Source: Oscillospiraceae bacterium
Lineage (GTDB): Bacteria; Bacillota; Clostridia; Oscillospirales; Ruminococcaceae
Assembly (NCBI GenBank): GCA_014799325.1
Contig: JAAVIE010000080.1
Span: 1-46,522 of the forward strand
Reading direction: 5' to 3'
DNA length: 46,522 nucleotides
In this document: positions 15,848 to 24,451 of the stretch, piece by piece
Position numbering within the stretch: position 1 is the first letter of the stretch
Layout of the letters: each line of letters opens with the position of its first letter
Program-made: the position numbers and the translations under genes
Notes under the pieces: model-generated
What the model was told of the DNA's origin: nothing
The model's database searches: none
Seen by the model: only the letters and a program-made list of their open reading frames with translations

Positions 15848-16396
15848 AAGGAAGCGTTGATAGAGAAGTATAACAGCGGAGAAAAGCTAAAGTTCCTTTT
15901 CTTTTGGGGACACACTCCCTCCTTTGACGGGGCGGTCACAAAAGCCTGCTTCAGTCAGTGGTGGGACTGCTCATTTACCGTTGACGGTGTGGAATATCAC
16001 ACAGCGGAGCAGTACATGATGGCGCAGAAAGCCGTTCTCTTTTCCGATGAAAAGGTCAGGCAGGAAATAATGGGAGCCGATCACCCCAAGCAATACAAGG
16101 CTTTGGGGCGGAAAATATCGGGCTTCAGGCAGGATATTTGGGATAATAACTGCTGTGAGATAGTTATTAAGGGCAATCTTGCGAAATTCTCACAGAATGA
16201 GAGCTTGAAAAGCTTTTTACTGAATACAAAAGACCGTGTTCTGGTGGAAGCCAGCCCCTACGACAGGATCTGGGGCATCGGCATGAGCATGGACGACAAG
16301 AATATCGAAAACCCCTTGCTTTGGAAAGGCACTAATTTCTTGGGCTTTTGTTTAATGGAAGTAAGAGATCTGCTTAGGGAGGGCAAGAAAGTATGA
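15836..16396 (+). CDS. NADAR-family protein (YbiA-like)
   Basis: The 186-residue protein carries NADAR hallmarks: FFWGHTPSFDGAVTKACFSQ near the start, EYHTAEQYMMAQKAVLF, and the conserved C-terminal ASPYDRIWGIG. The family includes E. coli YbiA and N-glycosidases acting on ADP-ribose-linked or riboflavin-pathway amino-sugar intermediates; some members remove ADP-ribose from guanine in DNA. Which reaction occurs here is unknown. It has a duplicated ribosome site and start (15802-15847) and its stop overlaps the methyltransferase start as ATGA, so translation of both is coupled. Confidence 0.9.
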   Translation: MKYTKEALIEKYNSGEKLKFLFFWGHTPSFDGAVTKACFSQWWDCSFTVDGVEYHTAEQYMMAQKAVLFSDEKVRQEIMGADHPKQYKALGRKISGFRQDIWDNNCCEIVIKGNLAKFSQNESLKSFLLNTKDRVLVEASPYDRIWGIGMSMDDKNIENPLLWKGTNFLGFCLMEVRDLLREGKKV

Positions 16397-17175
16397 AAAG
16401 ATCCGATATAGACGGTGGAAAGCCCTTTGACTGGGGAAAAACCTCCTCGGACTACGCTAAATTCAGAGACATTTACCCAAAGGAGTTCTATGAAAAAGCA
16501 ATAAACAGAGGACTTTGCGTAAAAGGTCAGAGCGTCCTTGATCTGGGCACGGGAACGGGAGTCCTGCCCAGAAATATGTATTGTTACGGCGCAGACTGGA
16601 CGGGAGTTGACGCCTCGGAAAATCAGATCGCGCAGGCAAAGCTTTTATCAGATGGCATGGATATTTCCTATTATGCCATGCCTGCGGAGGAAATCGTCTT
16701 TCCCGAAAACAGCTTTGACGTAATTACCGCCTGTCAGTGCTTCTGGTACTTCGACCATGAGGTGTTGATGCCGAAGCTGCACAGAATGCTGAAAAATGAG
16801 GGCAGAATACTGCTCTTATATATGGCGTGGCTTCCCTTTGAGGATAAAATAGCCATGGAAAGCGAAAAAACCGTTCTGAAATACAATCCAAATTGGAGCG
16901 GAGCAAATGAGATAGTCCGCCCCATATACTTTCCCCCTTGTTATAATGAAAAATTTCAGCTTATGCACAGCGAGGAATACCCCTTGGACGTCAGATTTAC
17001 CCGCGAAAGCTGGAACGGACGGATCAAAGCGTGCAGAGGTATCGAAGCGTCTCTCACGGAAGATGAGGTTTCCGCATGGGAAAAGGAGCATATTAAAATG
17101 CTTGAAGAAATTGCTCCCGAGGAATTTTCAGTCAGGCACTACGGAGCGTTGGCAGAGCTGAAAAAACTCTCATAA
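16393..17175 (+). CDS. Class I SAM-dependent methyltransferase
   Basis: The 260-residue protein has a SAM-binding fold: motif I VLDLGTGTG (about 49-57), an acidic loop with GVDASENQIAQAK, and post-motif FDVITACQCFWYFDHE. The early DWGKTSSDYAKFRDIYP resembles methyltransferases annotated as UbiE-like small-molecule enzymes, but the substrate is unknown. It overlaps the NADAR gene by four bases. It may be followed by a separate transcript, as a palindrome and promoter-like sequence follow its stop. Confidence 0.9.
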   Translation: MKRSDIDGGKPFDWGKTSSDYAKFRDIYPKEFYEKAINRGLCVKGQSVLDLGTGTGVLPRNMYCYGADWTGVDASENQIAQAKLLSDGMDISYYAMPAEEIVFPENSFDVITACQCFWYFDHEVLMPKLHRMLKNEGRILLLYMAWLPFEDKIAMESEKTVLKYNPNWSGANEIVRPIYFPPCYNEKFQLMHSEEYPLDVRFTRESWNGRIKACRGIEASLTEDEVSAWEKEHIKMLEEIAPEEFSVRHYGALAELKKLS

Positions 17176-17201
17176 AATATGACACACAGCTGTCACATTT
17201 T
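17174..17201 (+). promoter_or_regulatory. Perfect 28-bp palindrome, candidate operator
   Basis: AAAAT-N-TGACA-N6-TGTCA-N-ATTTT spans the methyltransferase stop and precedes TATACT (17208-17213). Its position 45 bases before the GyrI-like gene suggests an operator of that transcript. Confidence 0.6.
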
Positions 17202-17245
17202 CTATGTTATACTTCTTTCATCAAATCAGAAAGAGGTACACCAAA

Positions 17246-17701
17246 ATGGACTACGAAACAGTTGAACTTGAAGAAAAGCTTGTGACCGCACTTTGCGCAA
17301 GAACAAGCAACTCCTCCCCCGAAATGTCGGGCATCATCGGCGGCTTGTGGCAGAAATTCTACTCCCCCGACTGCTATCCCAATATCACCGACAGGGTCAA
17401 CGCAAAGGCTCTCGGCATCTACACCGACTACGAAAATGACGAAAGGGGCGAATACACTGTCGCTGTTGGCTGCGAGGTAAGCAAGGAAGGCGCGCTTCCC
17501 CAAGGCGCAAAGCTTATGACTATCCCCAAAGGCAAATATGCAAAATTTGTTGTAAGGGGAAATATGCTTACCGCCGTCCGCACATTCTGGGAAAAGCTGT
17601 GGGGTATGGACTTAGACCGCGCCTTTGTCTGCGATTTTGAAGAATATCAGAACGCCGACCCGGAAAATGCGGAGATACATATTTACATCAGCTTAAAGTG
17701 A
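17246..17701 (+). CDS. GyrI-like effector-binding domain protein
   Basis: The 151-residue stand-alone protein matches the GyrI/AraC-type effector-binding fold: alternating strands including GEYTVAVGCEV and TIPKGKYAKFVVRGNM, and a C-terminal acidic IHIYISLK. Such proteins bind hydrophobic ligands; some hydrolyse or sequester drugs. There is no DNA-binding domain. ATG at 17246 is preferred over the upstream in-frame start because GAGG lies nine bases before it. It is followed after 15 bases by the DUF3795 genes. Confidence 0.83.
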   Translation: MDYETVELEEKLVTALCARTSNSSPEMSGIIGGLWQKFYSPDCYPNITDRVNAKALGIYTDYENDERGEYTVAVGCEVSKEGALPQGAKLMTIPKGKYAKFVVRGNMLTAVRTFWEKLWGMDLDRAFVCDFEEYQNADPENAEIHIYISLK

Positions 17702-17716
17702 GGCGGTGCGGAAATT

Positions 17717-18004
17717 ATGACCGATTTCTCAAAAATCACCCCCTGCGGCGGAAGCTGTTGGGATTGCGAGCATTTCACAAGCGGCAAATGTAAAGGCTGT
17801 CTTAGCGAGGAGGGAAGATCCGTAACGCTGTGGAAAGAAGGCTGTGAGATCTTTGCCTGCTGTAAAAGCCACAACGCAAAATTCTGCGGACTATGCCAAA
17901 AATTCCCCTGCGGGTGGCTGGAAGGCAAGATCACACAATGGGACAAGGACGGCATCAGAAAGCTGAAAGAGCTGAAAGAAATATACGAAAAGGAGAATAC
18001 ATAA
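17717..18004 (+). CDS. DUF3795 Cys-rich protein
   Basis: The 95-residue protein has about eleven Cys, in patterns PCGGSCWDCEHF, GKCKGCL, FACCKSHNAKFCGLC and FPCGW, typical of DUF3795, which is thought to bind metal (zinc or Fe-S). Function is unknown. It abuts a second, related gene with no gap, so the pair is likely a tandem duplication or heterodimer. Confidence 0.85.
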   Translation: MTDFSKITPCGGSCWDCEHFTSGKCKGCLSEEGRSVTLWKEGCEIFACCKSHNAKFCGLCQKFPCGWLEGKITQWDKDGIRKLKELKEIYEKENT

Positions 18005-18385
18005 GTGAAAAAAGAACTTGGCATAGCCAGCTGCGGTCTCGCCTGCTGCCTTTGCTCCGAAAACGAGCATTGTAAGGGCTGCCTTGCGGAGGACTGTTCG
18101 GGCAGGGAATGGTGTGAAGTAAGGAAATGCGCCGCCCAAAAAGGTCTCTCCCACTGCTATGAATGCGGCGAAGCGGCAAGCTGCCAAAAAGGGATCATGA
18201 ACAAGCTGAAACCCAAAGCCTTTACCCTTTTTGCAAAAAGCCGCGGCGAGGAGCATTTGCTGAACTGTCTTGAAAGGAACGAAGCAAAAGGTGTACAATA
18301 TCACACAGACGGAATAACAGACAATTATGACGGCTGCAAGGATATTGAGGAGCTTTTCGGAATGCTTGAAAAACATAAGATATAA
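18005..18385 (+). CDS. Second DUF3795-like Cys-rich protein
   Basis: The 126-residue protein has about twelve Cys in IASCGLACCLCSENEHCKGC and SHCYECGEAASCQKG patterns, related to the preceding protein but longer, with an extra C-terminal helical region. The GTG start directly follows the TAA stop of the upstream gene and has AGGAG about nine bases before it. A metal site is inferred from the cysteines only. Confidence 0.82.
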   Translation: MKKELGIASCGLACCLCSENEHCKGCLAEDCSGREWCEVRKCAAQKGLSHCYECGEAASCQKGIMNKLKPKAFTLFAKSRGEEHLLNCLERNEAKGVQYHTDGITDNYDGCKDIEELFGMLEKHKI

Positions 18386-18406
18386 GCAGCATAAAGATAA
18401 ATAAAA

Positions 18407-18433
18407 CTCCCCGAGGAACACGTCCTCGGGGAG
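18407..18433. terminator. Bidirectional terminator between convergent genes
   Basis: CTCCCCGAGGA (18407-18417) pairs with TCCTCGGGGAG (18423-18433), with T or A tracts on both sides. It serves the DUF3795 operon and possibly the leftward BIG2 gene. Confidence 0.85.
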
Positions 18434-18490
18434 CTTTTGATATTATTGAGCCGAATTACTTTCTGTAAGTCAGATCCATATTCCGCAAGC

Positions 18491-21400
18491 TTACTTTCTC
18501 TTCTTGAAGATGATAGCAGCTGCAGCGGAAACTATTGCAGGAACGACTGCTACAACAATACCTGTAGAGGGGTTGCTGCCGCCGTTGGAGCCGTTTGAAG
18601 CGGACTCTGCGGTTGTGGTGTTTGCAGGCTCTTCTCCCTCAACAGCCTTTACCGCGTCGTCGGAGAGACTTACAAGATAGTAGTCGGAGAAGTGCTTTGC
18701 TTCAAAGGAAGCATAACCGTCAGCAATTGTCAGCTTGATGAATTCAACATCGTTTTCGCCTATATAAGCCACATAGTTGGACTTGCCGTCATGAGGCAGT
18801 GTTACCTTTACGGTAGTGCCGTTAACAGGCTGAACGGTGTTTCCGTCCTGATCCTTAAGGGTAACGCTGATAACTTCGTTTACGGAAACCGCATCGGAAG
18901 CATTTGCAAGACTTTCTATTGCAGCAGCTATTACAGCAGCCTTTTCCTCTTCGCTCGCATCAGCAAGCTTTATTTCAACATCGGCAATTATCTTTGAAAC
19001 AGCTTCTTCAAATGTTTCTGCATTAGCTTCGAGAGTTACGCCAAGCTCGGGGATCTCGATCTTTATGTCGGTTCCATTCTTGACATCGGTCTCGCCGCTT
19101 GCAGCACCCTCGGTAACTTCGGGCTTGGGTTCCTCGGGGTTGGAGGTATCTGTGCCGCTTGTAACGTCGGGATCGGGCTCGTTGGAAGATCCGCTTGTAA
19201 CGTCGGGATCGGGCTCGTTGGAAGATCCGCTTGTTACGTCGGGATCAGGCTCGTTCACATCGGAGGATCCGCTTGTTTCATCGGGATCGGGCTCGTTTAC
19301 ATCGGAGGATCCGCTTGTAACGTCGGGATCGGGCTCGTTTACATCGGAGGATCCGCTTGTTACATCGGGATCGGGTTCGTTTACATCGGAGGATCCGCTT
19401 GTTACATCGGGATCGGGCTCGTTTGCGTCGGAGGATCCGCTTGTTACATCGGGATCGGGTTCGCTTGTGTCGGAGGTATCGCTTGTGATCTCAGGCTCGG
19501 GCTCGGGCTCGGTCACGGTAACAACACAAGTTGCTTTCTTTGTTTCGTCAGCGTTGGAAACTACGGTAATGGTAGCTGTACCTGCTCCCACAGCTGTTAC
19601 CTTGCCGCTCTGATCAACGGTAGCAACGGTAGCGTTGCTTGATGACCAGGTAACGGTCTTGTCTGCTGCGTCCTCGGGAGCGACAACAGCGGTAAGTACC
19701 TCGGATCCGTCCTTTTCAAGAGTAAGCTCGTTCTTATTGAGAGTTACGCTTGCTACGGGTACTGTTACGGTGATCTCGCAAGTTGCGGTCTTGCTGCCTG
19801 CCTTAGCGGTAACAACAGCCTTGCCTGCGCCTATGGCGGTGACAACGCCCTTTTCGTCAACTGTTACTACCTTTTCATCGCTTGATGCCCAGGTAACGGT
19901 CTTGTCGGTAGCGTCATCGGGTTTAACTGTGGCTGTAAGTTCAAGAGTATCGCCCTTGTTGAGATTTGCGGTCGTCTTATCGAGAGATATTGAATCTACA
20001 GCAATTGTCTTTGCAACAACTGTTACCTTGCACTGTGCGGAAACGGTCTCGTTAGCCTTAGCGGTAATTGTTGCTTCGCCTACCTTAAGAGCGGTGATCT
20101 TGCCTGTTTCATCTACGGAAACAACTGTTTCATCGGAGGAAGTCCAGGTGATCTTATCGGTGCTGTCTGCAGGGGTCAATGTTGCGGTAAGAGGTTTTGT
20201 GCCGTCAACTTCAAGCTCTACGGCAGTATCGCTGAGCTTGATTTCGGTTGCAGCTATAGCCTCTTCTGTAACTGTTATTGTGCATTCTGCGGTAAGCTTT
20301 TGCTGACCCTGGTTGGCAGCTGTTACGGTAAGAGTTGCCGTACCCTTGCTAACACCCTTGATCTTTCCGTCCGTTACGGTGAAGATGCTTTCATCGGAGG
20401 AGGCGTACTTTATATTGGAGATATTTGCGCCTTCGGGATCAACTGTGATAACAACAGTCTTTTCGTCGCCTACCAATATGGTAATATCTTCAATGTAGAT
20501 GTTTTTTGCGGGAGCGGCAACGGTTACTTCACATGTTGCGGTCTTGTCGCCTGCCTTTGCGGTAATTGTTGCTGTACCCTTGCCGACTGCGGTGACAACG
20601 CCGTCCTCAACGGTTGCTACAGTTTCGTCGCTGGTTGTCCAGGTGACTGTCTTTTCGTCAGCGTCTGCGGGGGTAACGGTTGCTGTGAGCTTTGCTGTAC
20701 CGTCAACCAAAAGGAAAAGTGAATCTTGATCGAGAGTAATTTTCTTAACGGGGTTTGTTACTTTTACTATGCAGGTAGCTGTTGCCTTTCCTGCGGTGGC
20801 TGTGATAGTTGTTTCACCGGTAGCCACAGCGGTAACAACGCCGTCCTCAACAGTAGCAATTGTTTCATCGCTGCTCTTCCAAACTACCTTGTCGGTGCTG
20901 TTAGAGGGATCAACTGTTGCTTCAAGAGTAAATGTTTCGTCCTTTACGAGAGCGAGGGTGGTTTTATTAAGTGTTACGGCTGATGCGGATATTGTTACGG
21001 TAACCTCGCATTCGGCGGAGAAATCGCCTGCTTTGGCGGTTATTGTAGTTGTTCCTTTGCCAACTGCGGTTACTACGCCGTCTTCAACGGTTGCAACAGT
21101 TTTGTCGCTGCTGCTCCATACGACCTCATCGGAACTGTTATCGGGAGAAACGGTTGCTTTAAGAGTAAATGTATCGTCCTTTTCAAGAGTAATGGCGTCT
21201 TCGTTGAGAGCCACACCTGTTGCTGGCACAAGTTCACCTATCCAAAGTTTAATCGTATCCTCTGCGTCAGCCGTTTGAACCATGGCTATAAGCTTAAATC
21301 CTGTAAATTGGACATCAGAATCATAATTTTTAATTGCTTCAGCTATGTTGGCAGTAACAGTAACCTCGTTTGTTTCGGCATTGAAAGAAGAGGAACCGTC

Positions 21401-22693
21401 AACTATCCAAGGATAATTATCATTACTTTCATCATATGCGCCAATTTGTATTTGATACGAAATTTTTGACGGGTCAAAGCTTTTTCCGCCGCTGGTTGCC
21501 TTTGCTACTTTAAAATTAACTGTCAATTTGGACACGTTAAAATTGCCAAAGGTCTCAGCTGAGAAGCCGTCAACCGTGAAAGCGGTTAAACCCTGCCAAT
21601 TCCATTCGCCGTTTGCGACAATTTCTACTGTTGCTTCATCTATAGTTGTTTCGATGGGAGTTTTGGGATTCTCTGATGTATCTTTTCCTATCGTAAGTGC
21701 GATTGTATCTTCTGCGTCATCCTTTGCAACCGCTACTATAAGATTAAATCCTGTAAATTGGATATCAGAATCAAAACCTTTAAGTGCTGCGGATATGTCG
21801 GCAGTAACTGTAACCTCGTTTGTTTCGGCATCAAAAGAAGAGGAGCCTACCACTATCCAAGGCCACTCACTTGTTGTATCGGGATTGGTGTCATGTGCGC
21901 CAATTTGTATTTGATATGAAATTTTTGACACATCAAAGCTTTCTCCGCCGCTGGTTGCCTCTGTTGCTATAAATTTAACTGTCATGGTGGACACGTTAAA
22001 ATCGCCGAGGGTTTCAGCCGAGAAACCGTCAACCTTGATAGAAGTTGAACCCTGCCAATTATAGATACCGTTTGCTTTAATTTCTACTTCTGCATAATCA
22101 ATTGTTGCTTCAATGGGAGTTTTGGGATTTTCGTTGTCTATGGGGTCTGTCAGTTCAGCAGAAATGACATTCACACTGTCAACCCAACCAACTTGCATAA
22201 TGACTTTGGCATTTGCTATTGCGGTCTCATCATCATCTGTTTCTAAAGCTTCTTTAGCTGTTTCAAGCAATTTTGATGTTGAAACGGTTGCTGTATAAGT
22301 ATCTGTTGAATTGAATATTGTTCCATCATAAGGATTGGGAAGACCCACTTGTGCTGTATTTGTACTTCCGCTATAATCATATTCTCCTGCCTTGTCTTCA
22401 AAAAACATTGAAAAAACATTACTTAATTGCCATTGACCGCTTGCGTTAACATTTGCGGCGACTTCTTCGCTTATTTGAAACTTTATGTTAAAAGTTTCAT
22501 AATTCAGAAGCTGTGAAAAAAACTCATCTCCTTTTTCAAAGGTCGCAACTTCTTTGCCTTTTGCTATTGATCCAGTTTTGACATTGACAGGACATGTTTC
22601 ATCAGCCGCATTAACAACTATCCCCGTAACGGCAACAGAAGTAATGGTCAAAGCACTTGCCACAATTCCTGCAATGATCTTCTTCATTCGCAT
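18491..22693 (-). CDS. Wall-anchored BIG2-repeat surface protein
   Basis: The 1400-residue protein starts with a signal peptide (MRMKKIIAG, hydrophobic to about 30). An N-terminal domain to about 195 is followed by two related modules of about 145 residues (roughly 195-345 and 345-487; each with DGFSAET, ISYQIQIGA, and a DIQFTGF-like strand). Seven BIG2 Ig-like domains of about 80 residues follow (about 488-1057), then a repeat of about 14 residues (EPDPDVTSGSSDVN; about 1065-1180), another globular segment, and a C-terminal NPSTG motif with a hydrophobic stretch and KKRK tail. This is a sorting signal of the NPxTG type. It likely reaches away from the wall to bind fibre or host. GGAGG lies seven bases before the ATG. 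Confidence 0.9.
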   Translation of the reverse strand: MRMKKIIAGIVASALTITSVAVTGIVVNAADETCPVNVKTGSIAKGKEVATFEKGDEFFSQLLNYETFNIKFQISEEVAANVNASGQWQLSNVFSMFFEDKAGEYDYSGSTNTAQVGLPNPYDGTIFNSTDTYTATVSTSKLLETAKEALETDDDETAIANAKVIMQVGWVDSVNVISAELTDPIDNENPKTPIEATIDYAEVEIKANGIYNWQGSTSIKVDGFSAETLGDFNVSTMTVKFIATEATSGGESFDVSKISYQIQIGAHDTNPDTTSEWPWIVVGSSSFDAETNEVTVTADISAALKGFDSDIQFTGFNLIVAVAKDDAEDTIALTIGKDTSENPKTPIETTIDEATVEIVANGEWNWQGLTAFTVDGFSAETFGNFNVSKLTVNFKVAKATSGGKSFDPSKISYQIQIGAYDESNDNYPWIVDGSSSFNAETNEVTVTANIAEAIKNYDSDVQFTGFKLIAMVQTADAEDTIKLWIGELVPATGVALNEDAITLEKDDTFTLKATVSPDNSSDEVVWSSSDKTVATVEDGVVTAVGKGTTTITAKAGDFSAECEVTVTISASAVTLNKTTLALVKDETFTLEATVDPSNSTDKVVWKSSDETIATVEDGVVTAVATGETTITATAGKATATCIVKVTNPVKKITLDQDSLFLLVDGTAKLTATVTPADADEKTVTWTTSDETVATVEDGVVTAVGKGTATITAKAGDKTATCEVTVAAPAKNIYIEDITILVGDEKTVVITVDPEGANISNIKYASSDESIFTVTDGKIKGVSKGTATLTVTAANQGQQKLTAECTITVTEEAIAATEIKLSDTAVELEVDGTKPLTATLTPADSTDKITWTSSDETVVSVDETGKITALKVGEATITAKANETVSAQCKVTVVAKTIAVDSISLDKTTANLNKGDTLELTATVKPDDATDKTVTWASSDEKVVTVDEKGVVTAIGAGKAVVTAKAGSKTATCEITVTVPVASVTLNKNELTLEKDGSEVLTAVVAPEDAADKTVTWSSSNATVATVDQSGKVTAVGAGTATITVVSNADETKKATCVVTVTEPEPEPEITSDTSDTSEPDPDVTSGSSDANEPDPDVTSGSSDVNEPDPDVTSGSSDVNEPDPDVTSGSSDVNEPDPDETSGSSDVNEPDPDVTSGSSNEPDPDVTSGSSNEPDPDVTSGTDTSNPEEPKPEVTEGAASGETDVKNGTDIKIEIPELGVTLEANAETFEEAVSKIIADVEIKLADASEEEKAAVIAAAIESLANASDAVSVNEVISVTLKDQDGNTVQPVNGTTVKVTLPHDGKSNYVAYIGENDVEFIKLTIADGYASFEAKHFSDYYLVSLSDDAVKAVEGEEPANTTTAESASNGSNGGSNPSTGIVVAVVPAIVSAAAAIIFKKRK
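19160..19475 (-). repeat. 42-bp coding repeats in the wall protein
   Basis: Around seven to nine near-identical units, mostly 42 bp, with two shorter 33-36 bp units, encode EPDPDVTSGSSDVN-type segments, a flexible stalk. Short units lack one SDV step. Such arrays change copy number by recombination. Confidence 0.9.
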
Positions 22694-22760
22694 AGGTTTT
22701 CCTCCATAAATAAAATTTCAAAAGTTCATCACACCGGTTTCACGCAAATTTCACATTCAA

Positions 22761-22804
22761 ATTGTGCTTGACTTCGTCAAGCACAATACCCACAGTGGGT
22801 ATTG
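22761..22804 (-). promoter_or_regulatory. Two overlapping hairpins in the wall-protein leader
   Basis: ATTGTGCTTGAC (22761-22772) pairs with 22776-22787, and CAATACCCAC (22784-22793) pairs with 22795-22804. They share four bases, so full pairing of one limits the other. They sit about 70-110 bases upstream of the BIG2 start. Confidence 0.6.
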
Positions 22805-22863
22805 CAAAAAATCAAATTATTATCCCGCGCAGCGAAAACTGCATAAAACTTCAGTATATTATC

Positions 22864-22891
22864 ATTATAACAGATTTTACCAATAAGTAAA
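22864..22891 (-). promoter_or_regulatory. Likely promoter of the wall-protein gene
   Basis: On the minus strand TTTACT (22891-22886) and TATAAT (22869-22864) have a 16-base spacer. It would give a 5' leader of about 160 bases containing the two hairpins at 22761-22804. Confidence 0.55.
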
Positions 22892-23040
22892 TTGACAAAC
22901 TGCACATATCGATTTGACAAAAGTCACAAAAAACACCTTTTAAACAATTACACTTATGTACAATCTTTTCTTGACCCGCTCATTCCTCAAAACGTTACCC
23001 CGAAACAAAAAAGTAGCCCCCAAAAATTCACCCAAAACCC

Positions 23041-23069
23041 TTGAAATTATCCCCGACTTGTGATACAAT
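23041..23069 (+). promoter_or_regulatory. Promoter of the aminotransferase gene
   Basis: TTGAAA (23041-23046), 17 bases, TACAAT (23064-23069), with TGA extended -10. It sits about 55 bases before the ATG. Confidence 0.85.
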
Positions 23070-23124
23070 ACTATAGCATATAAAAAAGAGCAAATAAAAG
23101 ACAACAGGAAAGGACAGTGAGGAA

Positions 23125-24306
23125 ATGAACGCGTTTTCATACAGAATATCGGGCGTTGCCCCCTCGGCAATAAGAGAGATACTAAAATCCACCGCAGACC
23201 CCTCCATGATCAGCTTTGCGGCAGGAAATCCCGCCCCCGAAGCCTTTCCCGTTGACGATATACGCAGGATCAGCAACGATATACTGACCGAGGAGCCAAT
23301 AGCCGCCCTCCAGTACTCCATAACCGAGGGCTATCCCAAGCTCCGCGATTGGCTGAAAAAGGATATGGCCGCAAAGGGCAATTTCAAGGATATGGAGGAC
23401 GAGCTTGTAATAACAAGCGGCGCGCAGCAGGCCATTGAGACCTGCGCAAAGATATTCTGCAACGAGGGAGACGCCGTTATCTGCGAAAATCCTTCATTTA
23501 TCGGCAGTCTTAACGCCTTCCGCTCCTACGCTTCAAGACTTGTGGGGGTTGAAATGGATAACGACGGAATGATACCCGAAAAGTTAGAGGAAGCTTTAAA
23601 GGCAAACCCCCGCACCGCCTTTATCTACACTATCCCCAATTTCCAGAACCCTATGGGCGTTACAATGTCCTTGGAACGGAGAAAACAGCTTTTGGAGCTT
23701 GCATATAAGTACAACGTGCTTGTGGTTGAGGACAATCCCTACGGCGATCTGAGATTTGCGGGAGTTGATGTGCCAAGCATAAAATCCCTTGACACAAAGG
23801 GTCATGTGATCTATGCAGGCAGCTTTTCAAAGGTGCTTTCCCCGGGCTTAAGAGTGGGGTATATGATCGCGGAAAAGCCCGTTATAAGCAAGGCTACCGT
23901 GGCTCTCCAAACTTCAACCGTTCACCCCAATATATGGGCGCAAATGGTGGCTTACAGATTCGTTACCGAAACGAATTTCGAGGAGCATTTGGAAAGTCTC
24001 CGTCTGATATACAAGAAAAAGTGCGATCTTATGCTCAACAGCCTGAAATTCGCAATGCCTATGTCTATTAACTTTACCGAGCCCGAGGGCGGCTTGTTCC
24101 TTTGGGGAACGCTTCCCTGCGGAGATATGGAGGCTTTCGTCAAAGCGGCTTTGGCTGAAAAGGTGGCAGTGGTGCCGGGAACGGCGTTCCTGACCGACAC
24201 AAGGGAGAAAACCTTGGGATTCAGGCTTAACTATTCTACACCAACAGACGAGCAGATAGAGCAGGGCGTTGAGATCCTTGCAAAGGTCGCCAAAACCATG
24301 TATTAA
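23125..24306 (+). CDS. PLP-dependent aminotransferase (2-aminoadipate/MocR-fold type)
   Basis: The 393-residue class I/II aminotransferase has an N-terminal ISFAAGNPAPEAFP block, a GAQQAIE helix cap, the NPYGD segment, cofactor Lys236 in GSFSKVLSPGLRVGY, and an Arg-containing C-terminal block (LGFRLNYS). This layout matches the LysN/2-aminoadipate and multi-substrate aminotransferase group. It transfers amino groups from an amino acid to 2-oxoglutarate; substrate is not resolved. It has its own extended -10 promoter. TrpS follows after a second promoter. Confidence 0.9.
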   Translation: MNAFSYRISGVAPSAIREILKSTADPSMISFAAGNPAPEAFPVDDIRRISNDILTEEPIAALQYSITEGYPKLRDWLKKDMAAKGNFKDMEDELVITSGAQQAIETCAKIFCNEGDAVICENPSFIGSLNAFRSYASRLVGVEMDNDGMIPEKLEEALKANPRTAFIYTIPNFQNPMGVTMSLERRKQLLELAYKYNVLVVEDNPYGDLRFAGVDVPSIKSLDTKGHVIYAGSFSKVLSPGLRVGYMIAEKPVISKATVALQTSTVHPNIWAQMVAYRFVTETNFEEHLESLRLIYKKKCDLMLNSLKFAMPMSINFTEPEGGLFLWGTLPCGDMEAFVKAALAEKVAVVPGTAFLTDTREKTLGFRLNYSTPTDEQIEQGVEILAKVAKTMY

Positions 24307-24339
24307 ATTTAGCATTAAACGAGGTAAACTTAAAGTTTA

Positions 24340-24368
24340 TTGCTTTTTAAACGCATGTGTGATAAAAT
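24340..24368 (+). promoter_or_regulatory. Promoter of trpS
   Basis: TTGCTT (24340-24345) and TAAAAT (24363-24368) have a 17-base spacer. A hairpin AGAGCAA/TTGCTCT (24383-24407) lies in the leader; it is too short for a T-box. Confidence 0.75.
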
Positions 24369-24451
24369 ATTCTCAGCGTAACAGAGCAATGCCGTTACCG
24401 TTGCTCTTACTATATAAAAAAGGTCAGCAAAACCGAAAAGAGGACAGAACT

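Noticed and set aside
19065-20983. Long rightward open frames opposite the BIG2 gene
   Set aside because: They mirror repetitive Val/Thr/Ser codons of the leftward gene, lack ribosome sites and have biased low-complexity products.
24369-24451. T-box riboswitch before trpS
   Set aside because: The leader is only about 80 bases and lacks the T-box sequence and a terminator; only one short hairpin is seen.
24269-24451. Upstream extension of trpS
   Set aside because: It would overlap the aminotransferase gene, span the trpS promoter, and add residues not present in the family.
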